Of a stretch of 6,154 nucleotides of DNA, positions 1-5,419 are shown in pieces (the first letter of the stretch is position 1; every line of letters begins with the position of its first letter). The translations under genes were made by a program, and so were the position numbers. The stretch comes from DATHBP01 sp035296085. GTDB lineage: Bacteria; Actinomycetota; Actinomycetes; Propionibacteriales; Nocardioidaceae. The notes under the pieces are model-generated. The model was given only the letters and a program-made list of their open reading frames with translations. It made no database searches and was not told the origin of the DNA. The stretch is from contig DATHBP010000254.1 of assembly GCA_035296085.1 (NCBI GenBank), positions 1 to 6,154 of the forward strand, in the 5' to 3' direction.

Positions 1-519
1 CCAGATGACCCCCGGAACGCTGTCGACGTGGTAGAGCGTGTGCCCATCCGGTGACCAGCCGAGCCCGTTGGAGAGCGTCAGCCCGTCGTCGATGACCTCG
101 ACGGCGCCGGTGCCGTCGAGCCGGTACAGCCGCTCGGTGCCTTCCCGTCCGTCGAGGGACATGCTGCCGACAAGGAAGCGGCCGACCGGGTCGCAGGCCC
201 CGTCGTTGAAGCGGCTGTTGGCAGACTCCCGCAGCACGGTGCGCCCCGTCCAGGCCGTCCCGTCCGCGGCGATGGCGGCGAACCCGCGGCGGAGGGCGAC
301 CAGCAGCCCCCCGTCGGCGGTCGGCACGACCGCGGCAGCCGGGCCGGAGAACTCGTACTCGTCGGTCACCTGGACACCTCCCGACACGAGCCGGCCGCAC
401 AGTACCTTGCCGTGGGGGATGTCGACCCACAGCAGGCGCTCTCGGTCGGCGTCCCAGACCGGCCCCTCGGCGAGCTCGTACGCCGTCTCACTTGCGACGC
501 CGGCGGTGATCGTCCTCAC
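1..519 (-). CDS. SMP-30/gluconolactonase/LRE family sugar lactonase, N-terminal part (3' end outside window)
   Basis: Family role: a cytoplasmic, divalent-metal-dependent six-bladed beta-propeller that hydrolyses aldonolactones to aldonic acids. The first 173 residues are visible; relatives are about 290 residues, so about 40% is missing beyond the left edge. Visible signatures are LAEGPVW (Glu18, the position of the family's metal-binding Glu), RFNDG at residues 103-107 (substrate-contacting loop) and SNGLGWSPDG at 150-159, whose Asn151 matches the second metal ligand. Only the C-terminal Asp ligand cannot be checked. The start is a GTG at 519, chosen because AGGAGG lies nine bases upstream and the protein opens in typical family fashion shortly before the LAEGPVW motif. 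It is divergent from the sugar-acid dehydratase at 622, whose substrate is the expected product of a lactonase. The substrate sugar cannot be read from the sequence; a pentonolactone is the best guess from the neighbour. Confidence 0.93.
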   Translation of the reverse strand, partial: MRTITAGVASETAYELAEGPVWDADRERLLWVDIPHGKVLCGRLVSGGVQVTDEYEFSGPAAAVVPTADGGLLVALRRGFAAIAADGTAWTGRTVLRESANSRFNDGACDPVGRFLVGSMSLDGREGTERLYRLDGTGAVEVIDDGLTLSNGLGWSPDGHTLYHVDSVPGVIW

Positions 520-528
520 TGCACCGCG

Positions 529-534
529 CCTCCT
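529..534 (-). promoter_or_regulatory. Ribosome binding site of the lactonase gene
   Basis: The minus strand reads AGGAGG here, nine bases before the GTG at 519. It is a full Shine-Dalgarno core and decides the start. A second GTG six bases further upstream (523-525) runs into a stop after one codon, so it is excluded. Confidence 0.8.
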
Positions 535-555
535 AGCCGAGCTGTGAACGACCCG

Positions 556-573
556 CGGTGAGTACGGTGAGTG
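556..573 (+). repeat. 9-bp tandem repeat in the divergent control region
   Basis: CGGTGAGTA at 556-564 is followed directly by CGGTGAGTG at 565-573, two copies differing only in the last base. Each contains GGTGAG, which could act as a weak ribosome site for the alternative dehydratase starts GTG 571 and ATG 577, or the pair could be a direct-repeat protein binding site. The repeat is seen; its function is not known. Confidence 0.5.
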
Positions 574-594
574 CGGATGCGGTCGGGGCAGCGG

Positions 595-608
595 CGTCTC
601 CGGAGGCG
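595..608. promoter_or_regulatory. 14-bp dyad, possible operator upstream of the dehydratase
   Basis: CGTCTCC followed directly by GGAGGCG is an inverted repeat with one mismatched pair and a perfect 8-bp core CTCCGGAG at 598-605. It sits 13 bases before the preferred GTG start at 622. Short dyads centred on CG are typical of LacI-type operators in sugar genes, but G+C-rich DNA produces such dyads by chance, so assignment is tentative. Confidence 0.25.
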
Positions 609-621
609 AAGGGCAGGGTCT

Positions 622-2337
622 GTGGGGCAACGCAGCCAGCAGTGGTACGGCGGAAACGACCGCAACGCGTTCATCCACCGAGCCTGGATGCGACGCGGCC
701 TCCCGGACGACGCCTTCGACGTCGGACGCCCGCACATCGCCATCGCCAACACCGCGTCGGACCTGACCCCGTGCAACAGCCACCTCGATGACGTCGCGGC
801 CAGCGTGAAGCAGGGGGTGTGGGCAGCGGGTGGGGTGCCGTTGAACCTGCCGGTGGTGTCACTCGGCGAGACCCAGATGCGGCCGACCGCAATGCTGTGG
901 CGCAACCTGGCGGCGATGGCGGCCGAGGAGCTGCTGCGAGCAAACCCGGTCGACGCCGTGGTGCTGCTCGGCGGCTGCGACAAGACGATCCCTTCCCTGC
1001 TCATGGCGGCCGCCTCCGTGGATCTGCCGGCCATCGTCGTCCCCGGTGGCCCCATGCTGACCGGCACGTTTCGCGGTGCGCCGCTGGGGTGCGGCACCGA
1101 CGTGTGGCGGCTCTCGGAGGAGGTCCGGGCCGGAACGCTGGCGCAGCGCGACTTCCTCGCCGCGGAGTCGGCGATGATCCGCAGCCGGGGGCACTGCAAC
1201 ACGATGGGAACCGCGTCCACGATGGCGTGCGTCACCGAAGCTCTCGGCATGACGCTGCCTGGAGCGGCGGGGATCCCCGCAGCCGACAGCCGGCTGCTTG
1301 TCATGGCACACCAGAGCGGTCGGCTGGCGGTCGAACTGGTGGCTGCGGAACGCCGCCCCAGCACGGTTGTGACCAAGGGGTCGTTCCTGAACGCGATCGT
1401 GGCGCTCGCTGCGATCGGGGGGTCGACGAACGCCGTCGTACACCTGCTCGCCGTCGCGGGTCGACTGGGCGTCGAGCTCACGCTCGACGACTTCGACCGC
1501 ACCGGCTCGGGCGTGCCGCTGCTTGTCGACCTCCACCCCGCCGGGCGCTTTCTCATGGAGGACTTCCATCGAGCCGGCGGCCTGCTCGCCGTGTTGGCCC
1601 AGGTCACGGACCTCATCGACCCGACGGCGCTGACAGTCACCGGGCGGACGTTGGTCGAGAACGTCGCGGACGCTCCGACCTGGGACCGCACCGTCATCCG
1701 ACCGCGGGAAGAACCGCTGCAGACAGACGCCGGAATAGCGGTGCTACGCGGCAACCTGGCCCCCGACGGTGCGGTGGTCAAGCCGGCTGCGGCTTCGTCG
1801 CGGTTGCTGCAGCACCGGGGCCGGGCCGTCGTCTTCGACAGCGTCGAGGATCTCAAGGCGCGGCTGGACGACCCGAACCTCGATGTCGACGAGGACTCCG
1901 TGTTGGTACTGCGGGGCTGCGGTCCGCGCGGCTATCCCGGCATGCCCGAGGTCGGCAACCTGCCGCTGCCGGCGAAGCTGCTGTCCAAAGGCGTGCGCGA
2001 CATGGTGCGCGTCTGCGACGGCCGGATGAGTGGTACGGCGTACGGCACCGTGGTGCTGCACGTGGCTCCGGAGGCCGCCGCCGGCGGCCCGCTGTCGCTG
2101 CTGCGAGACGGCGACCCGGTCGTCCTCGACGTGGCCGGTCGGCGCCTCGATGCCGACGTACCGGCCAAGGACTGGGACCGGCGCCGACCCGCTGCCGCGA
2201 TGGCGGCATCGCTTGCGGCACCCCGGCGCGGCTGGGAGCGGCTCTACGTCGAGCACGTGCTGCAGGCGGACCGCGGCGCCGACCTCGACTTCCTGGTCGG
2301 GTGCAGCGGAGACAGCGTCGTACGCGAGTCGCACTAG
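622..2337 (+). CDS. IlvD/Edd family sugar-acid dehydratase (L-arabinonate dehydratase-like)
   Basis: This cytoplasmic Fe-S and Mg-dependent enzyme is predicted to dehydrate an aldonic acid, probably a pentonate, to its 2-keto-3-deoxy acid. It has 571 residues against about 580 for the family. The three [2Fe-2S] ligand cysteines are present: Cys51 (DLTPCNSH), Cys119 (GGCDKT) and Cys192 (GHCNTMGTAS). Their spacing of 68 and 73 equals that which I recall for Rhizobium L-arabinonate dehydratase (C59, C127, C200). Mg-site equivalents are Glu83, Asp120, Lys121 (carbamylated in relatives) and Glu443 (GMPEVGN); the catalytic Ser is Ser470 in DGRMSGTAYGT. GGSTNAVVH lies at 266-274, and the C-terminus (DLDFLVGC, ending ESH) also matches that subfamily rather than IlvD of valine synthesis. 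GTG 622 is preferred because RSQQWYGG follows at once, as in relatives, and because the codons between 577 and 621 (AGG twice, CGA, CGT, TCT, GCA) look non-coding; AAGGG at 609-613 is a modest ribosome site. ATG 577 or GTG 571 remain possible. Exact substrate (arabinonate, xylonate or another) is undecided. Confidence 0.95.
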   Translation: MGQRSQQWYGGNDRNAFIHRAWMRRGLPDDAFDVGRPHIAIANTASDLTPCNSHLDDVAASVKQGVWAAGGVPLNLPVVSLGETQMRPTAMLWRNLAAMAAEELLRANPVDAVVLLGGCDKTIPSLLMAAASVDLPAIVVPGGPMLTGTFRGAPLGCGTDVWRLSEEVRAGTLAQRDFLAAESAMIRSRGHCNTMGTASTMACVTEALGMTLPGAAGIPAADSRLLVMAHQSGRLAVELVAAERRPSTVVTKGSFLNAIVALAAIGGSTNAVVHLLAVAGRLGVELTLDDFDRTGSGVPLLVDLHPAGRFLMEDFHRAGGLLAVLAQVTDLIDPTALTVTGRTLVENVADAPTWDRTVIRPREEPLQTDAGIAVLRGNLAPDGAVVKPAAASSRLLQHRGRAVVFDSVEDLKARLDDPNLDVDEDSVLVLRGCGPRGYPGMPEVGNLPLPAKLLSKGVRDMVRVCDGRMSGTAYGTVVLHVAPEAAAGGPLSLLRDGDPVVLDVAGRRLDADVPAKDWDRRRPAAAMAASLAAPRRGWERLYVEHVLQADRGADLDFLVGCSGDSVVRESH

Positions 2338-2345
2338 CGCGTACG
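2319..2345. terminator. Inverted repeat spanning the convergent gene ends, possible bidirectional terminator
   Basis: CGTACGCG at 2319-2326 and CGCGTACG at 2338-2345 are perfect inverted repeats of 8 bp separated by an 11-base loop. The loop holds the CTAG (2334-2337) that provides the stop codons of both converging genes. There is no T-tract on either side, so it is not a classical intrinsic terminator. Hairpins without U-tracts at gene ends have been proposed as terminators in actinobacteria, and the symmetry would serve both directions. Confidence 0.45.
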
Positions 2346-2735
2346 CAGCGATGCCCACGGCTCCTGGGCGGCGACGTCCTCGAGACCGTAGCCGGTCTCC
2401 CCGCCCAGCGAGGGGGAGAGCACGACCTGCAGGTAGGCGGTCTGCTGCGTGTCGTTGAACGAGGCGTGCACCTCGCCCTCGGGTACGAAAACCGAGTCGC
2501 CGACGCCGAGAGTTGCTGACTCCTGACCGACGAACTGGGTGATCTCACCCTCCTTGACGATGATGATCTCCTCCTGGCCGGGGTGGCGGTGGAAGTCGTG
2601 GCCGCCCCCGGGCTGGAGCTCGACATCCATCACGACCAGGTGGTCGGCGCCTTGTGCCGGCACCAGGCGCCACCCGATGACCCCCCAGTCGAACTGCTCG
2701 CGGCGTACATCGGCCAAAGCGGTGAACGTGCTCAT
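2334..2735 (-). CDS. Single-domain cupin protein
   Basis: This is a small 133-residue protein with one complete metal-binding cupin barrel. Motif 1 (HDFHRHPGQEE, residues 46-56) gives His49, His51 and Glu56, with the closing Gly63; motif 2 (GDSVFVPEGEVHASFN, 79-94) fits the consensus exactly and supplies His90. All four metal ligands are therefore intact, which argues for an enzyme or a metal-dependent sugar binder. There is no signal peptide or membrane segment. It is the last gene of the minus-strand operon; its ATG shares one base with the stop of the UPF0261 gene (TGATG), and AGGGAG precedes it by four bases. In-frame sequence continues upstream of the ATG, but that belongs to another frame of the UPF0261 gene. 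Single-domain cupins in sugar clusters can be isomerases, epimerases, KdgF-like enzymes or auxiliary proteins; the exact activity cannot be told here. Confidence 0.92.
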   Translation of the reverse strand: MSTFTALADVRREQFDWGVIGWRLVPAQGADHLVVMDVELQPGGGHDFHRHPGQEEIIIVKEGEITQFVGQESATLGVGDSVFVPEGEVHASFNDTQQTAYLQVVLSPSLGGETGYGLEDVAAQEPWASLRTR

Positions 2736-3955
2736 CAGGCTCCCTGCTGTGCTGTCGACTCGGTGATCATCTCGTGCAAACGGTCGGCCATGGCGACGGC
2801 GAAGCGCTCGTCGTTGACGTCGACATCGAGCTCGTGCACCTCGACGTCGCCCAGCGTCTCCCGCAGTCCCTCGAGCAGCGCCGCGTCGGCCGACGGGTCG
2901 TGGAACGGCTGTCCGTCGACCGCGATCATCGACACGCCCTTGCTCGGCACGAACAGCGCCGTCGGACCCGTCGCCGCGGCGAGCTTGCTCCCGATCCAGC
3001 GACCGAGCTCGCGACACTCCGCCGGCGTTGTGCGCATCAGCGTCACCGTCGGGTTGTGCACGTAGAGGTTGCGGTCCGCGAACCGCGCCGGCACCGTCTC
3101 GAGAGGTCCGAAGTTCACCATGTCGAGCGCTCCCAGGGAGACCACCTGCGGCACGCCCGCCGCACCTGCTGCCTCCAGCCGGTCGGGCCCCGCCGAGAGC
3201 ACCCCCCCGACGAGCTCGTCGGCCAGCTCGGTTGTCGTCAGGTCTAGAACGCCGGCCAGGTAGCCGCCGGTCACCAGCGTCTCCATGGACTGCCCGCCGG
3301 TCCCTGTCGCGTGGAAGACGAGCACCTCGTATCCGAGCTCCTCGAGCCGCTGGCGGGCACGGGTGACGCCGGGCGTCGTGACCCCGAACATGGTCGCGCC
3401 GATGAGCGGCTTCGCGTCCAGCGGCGGGACGGCGCCCTGCACCATGCCGGCGATCGCGCCGGCAGCGTTGGTGAGGATCCTCGCGGAGATCGAGTTGATT
3501 CCGGCAATGTCGACGACGGAGTACATCATCGTGACGTCGACGGCCCCGACGTAGGGACGGGTGTCTCCGGAGGCGAGCGTCGACACCATGAGCTTCGGCA
3601 CACCGACCGGCAGCGCACGCATGGCCGTCGTGACGATCGACGACCCACCAGACCCGCCGACACCCAGCACCCCGTCCAGCCGCCCCTGACGGTGCAGCGT
3701 GGTGAGCAGCGCGGCCGCCCCACGTCCCATGGCCGCAGTCGCCTCGCCGCGGTCACCGGCCGAGGCCAGCGCGGCGACATCCTCACCGGCCGCGCGGGCC
3801 ACCTCCTCGCGGGAGATGTCGGGCTCGACCTGCGGATCGTAGACCCCGACGTCGACGAGCAGGACGTCGACGCCGTGCTCGCGTACGCGGTCCCGCAGGA
3901 ACGCGTACTCGTGCCCCTTCGTGTCGAGGGTTCCGGCCAGCACGACCGTGGGCAT
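2735..3955 (-). CDS. UPF0261 / Tm-1-like ATP-binding domain protein
   Basis: This 406-residue protein matches the UPF0261 family, equivalent to the N-terminal half of the tomato Tm-1 virus-resistance protein. Features seen are the N-terminal beta-strand and loop VVLAGTLDTKGHEYAFLR (4-21), characteristic of the family; the strand VDVLLVDVGV (29-38); the glycine-rich GVGGSGGSS (98-106), likely part of the nucleotide site; the conserved block MYSVVDIAGIN (144-154); and FHATGTGGQSME (214-225), which begins the second Rossmann-like subdomain. Plant Tm-1 binds ATP through this domain and inhibits tobamovirus replication. The bacterial function is not established, and a catabolic role is inferred only from context. 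The start is ATG 3955 inside the TGATG shared with the kinase stop; a GTG one codon earlier is possible. GGGAGG is five bases upstream. The other half of Tm-1 is encoded separately at 5420, with the kinase in between. No truncation is seen. Confidence 0.93.
   Translation of the reverse strand: MPTVVLAGTLDTKGHEYAFLRDRVREHGVDVLLVDVGVYDPQVEPDISREEVARAAGEDVAALASAGDRGEATAAMGRGAAALLTTLHRQGRLDGVLGVGGSGGSSIVTTAMRALPVGVPKLMVSTLASGDTRPYVGAVDVTMMYSVVDIAGINSISARILTNAAGAIAGMVQGAVPPLDAKPLIGATMFGVTTPGVTRARQRLEELGYEVLVFHATGTGGQSMETLVTGGYLAGVLDLTTTELADELVGGVLSAGPDRLEAAGAAGVPQVVSLGALDMVNFGPLETVPARFADRNLYVHNPTVTLMRTTPAECRELGRWIGSKLAAATGPTALFVPSKGVSMIAVDGQPFHDPSADAALLEGLRETLGDVEVHELDVDVNDERFAVAMADRLHEMITESTAQQGA
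2740..2745 (-). promoter_or_regulatory. Ribosome binding site of the cupin gene
   Basis: AGGGAG on the minus strand lies inside the last codons of the UPF0261 gene, four bases before the cupin ATG at 2735. It supports that start and allows re-initiation after the overlapping stop. Confidence 0.6.
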
Positions 3956-5403
3956 CACAGCCTCCCGGCTGCGTCACGGTAGGCGGCACGCAGCGCTGCA
4001 CCGTCGATCCGGGGATCCGGCTCGACCTGGGTGCCGGCGTCCAGCCGCCACGACCTCGCAGTCTCGAGGAGTCCGCGGCCGGAGTGCATAGCGGCGGCCT
4101 GGACGCAGGCGCCCGTTGCGACCGGCTCTGCGTCGGCATGGGCCGTGATCGGGGAGCCCCACAGGTCGGCGGTGATCTGGCGGTAGGCGGGTGAGCGAGC
4201 GCCACCGCCGATCAGCCGGAGGGATCCACCCATCCCGACACCTGCGGCGCCCAGCGCATCCACGCCGGCCATCAGCCCGTGCACGACGCCGGCGAATGCG
4301 GCCCGGGCGAGCTCTTCGCGGGTCGTGTCGTTACGCAGGCCCCACCACACGCCGGTGGCTTCCGGCAGGTTGGGAGTGCGCTCGCCGTCGAAGTACGGAA
4401 CGAGAGCGAGGTCCGCTCGAGCCGCCGGCGCGGCGAGCGCCATCTTCGACAGCTGCGCCACGTCGACGTCGAGCCATCGAGCGACTGTCTCGGTCACCTT
4501 CGTCGCGTTCAGGGTCGCCACCAAGGGCAGATAGCCGCCGGCGGCGTCGGCGAAACCGGCCACCGCCCCGGTCGGGTCGGTCGTGGGTTCGGCGGCCACG
4601 GCGTAGGCGGTGCCGGACGTGCCCAACGACACGGTCACCTCTCCTGGCGCCATGGCCAGGCCCAACGCGGCTGCCATGTTGTCACCGGTCCCGCACCCAA
4701 CGACGACGTTCGCGCTCAAGCCCAGCTCGTCCGCGACGCGGCCGAGTACGCAGCCCGCTGCCTCCTGCGGTCCGAGCACGTCCGGCAGCCTCGGCAGCCA
4801 AGCATCCGGGTCCTCGACGACCAGGCCGAGCAGGTCGGTGCGGTAGCTGCCGTCGATCGGGGACCACCAGCCGGTGCCAGAGGCATCTCCGCGGTCGGTG
4901 ACGTGGCGACCGGTCAGCCGCCAGGTCAGCCAGTCGTGCGGCAGCATCACCTTGTCGACGCGGGCGAGATTGTCCGGCTCCCGCTCCACCAGCCACGCCA
5001 GCTTGGTGATCGTGAAGCTGGCCACCGGCACGAGCCCGCAGCGTGCCGCCCACTCGTTCGCGCCGAGCTGTTCCACTAGCTGCGCGGCCTGACGGGCAGA
5101 GGTGGTGTCGTTCCACAGCTTGGCGGGACGGATCGTCGCGCCGGTCGGATCCACGAGCACCAGCCCGTGCTGCTGGCCGGCTACGGACATCGCTACGACA
5201 CGCTCGAGGTGCGGTCGCAACTGCGCCAGCGCGTCGGCCAGTGCGGTCCACCAGGAGGCCGGGTCTTGCTCGGACACCGGCGGAGACGTCGTGGGGTGCG
5301 GGGCGCGCCCCGTCGCGACGAGGGCGCCCGTCGGCAGCTCCCGCAACTCGACCTTGGTGGACTGCGTGGAGGAGTCGACGCCGGCGACCAGGGGGGCGCT
5401 CAC
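3955..5403 (-). CDS. xylB: FGGY-family carbohydrate kinase, xylulokinase-like
   Basis: This cytoplasmic sugar kinase of 482 residues (the family is about 480-500) is predicted to phosphorylate D-xylulose or a similar ketose with ATP. Domain I opens with VAGVDSSTQSTK (6-17; Asp10 and Lys17 in the phosphate loop), followed by MSVAGQQHGLV (72-82), the xylulokinase-type substrate motif, and LPHDWLTWRLTG (154-165) with TDRGDASGTGWW (169-180). The catalytic base is Asp241 in GCGTGDNMAAALG. Domain II has VSLGTSGTAYA (258-268), PYFDGERTPN (336-345) and the FGGY signature region LIGGGARSPAYRQITADLWG (397-416). It starts with GTG at 5403, 16 bases after the TIM-barrel gene's stop, behind only a weak AGAG ribosome site, so it may depend on upstream translation. 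It ends in TGATG overlap with the UPF0261 gene. Xylulokinase is the best name by motifs, but no xylose isomerase or polyol dehydrogenase is in view, so a different ketose substrate is possible. Confidence 0.93.
   Translation of the reverse strand: MSAPLVAGVDSSTQSTKVELRELPTGALVATGRAPHPTTSPPVSEQDPASWWTALADALAQLRPHLERVVAMSVAGQQHGLVLVDPTGATIRPAKLWNDTTSARQAAQLVEQLGANEWAARCGLVPVASFTITKLAWLVEREPDNLARVDKVMLPHDWLTWRLTGRHVTDRGDASGTGWWSPIDGSYRTDLLGLVVEDPDAWLPRLPDVLGPQEAAGCVLGRVADELGLSANVVVGCGTGDNMAAALGLAMAPGEVTVSLGTSGTAYAVAAEPTTDPTGAVAGFADAAGGYLPLVATLNATKVTETVARWLDVDVAQLSKMALAAPAARADLALVPYFDGERTPNLPEATGVWWGLRNDTTREELARAAFAGVVHGLMAGVDALGAAGVGMGGSLRLIGGGARSPAYRQITADLWGSPITAHADAEPVATGACVQAAAMHSGRGLLETARSWRLDAGTQVEPDPRIDGAALRAAYRDAAGRL
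3961..3966 (-). promoter_or_regulatory. Ribosome binding site of the UPF0261 gene
   Basis: GGGAGG on the minus strand lies within the 3' end of the kinase gene, five bases before the ATG at 3955. It supports that ATG and translational coupling across the TGATG junction. Confidence 0.65.
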
Positions 5404-5419
5404 GTGAGCTCTGCCGGCC

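Larger units (their letters stand above)
520..621. promoter_or_regulatory. Divergent control region between lactonase and dehydratase
   Basis: This 102-base gap must hold the promoters of two genes transcribed away from each other. Three things are visible: the lactonase ribosome site at 529-534, a 9-bp tandem repeat at 556-573, and a near-perfect dyad at 595-608. A TACGGT at 563-568 on the plus strand could be a -10 box, but I see no matching -35 box, and no clear promoter on the minus strand. If the dehydratase started at one of its earlier candidate codons (571 or 577) the gap would shrink to about 50 bases, which is tight for two promoters. That both genes share one regulator is an inference. 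Confidence 0.45.

Noticed and set aside
38..547. 169-residue plus-strand frame at the left edge
   Set aside because: It is antisense to the lactonase, which has clear family motifs; the product is Ser/Pro-rich and unrecognisable.
516..1856. 446-residue open frame on the minus strand across the dehydratase
   Set aside because: It is antisense to a gene with all its catalytic motifs; its product is Ser/Arg/Pro-rich with no recognisable domain, as expected of a high-GC shadow frame.
819..2519. 566-residue plus-strand frame overlapping the dehydratase and the cupin
   Set aside because: Product is Arg/Gly-rich with no domain; it crosses the end of one convincing gene and runs antisense into another.
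2736..3017. N-terminal extension of the cupin frame to 3017
   Set aside because: The extension lies in an alternative frame of the UPF0261 gene, is Arg-rich, and the ATG at 2735 with its ribosome site gives a normal-length cupin.
3311..3982. 223-residue plus-strand frame antisense to the UPF0261 gene
   Set aside because: Asp/Arg/His-rich composition, no domain, and fully antisense to a convincing gene.
5401..5419. Small palindromes (CACGTG, GAGCTC, GCCGGC) between the TIM-barrel and kinase genes
   Set aside because: They are short, cannot form one stable hairpin together, and the 16-base gap is too small for a separate promoter; chance in G+C-rich DNA is sufficient.
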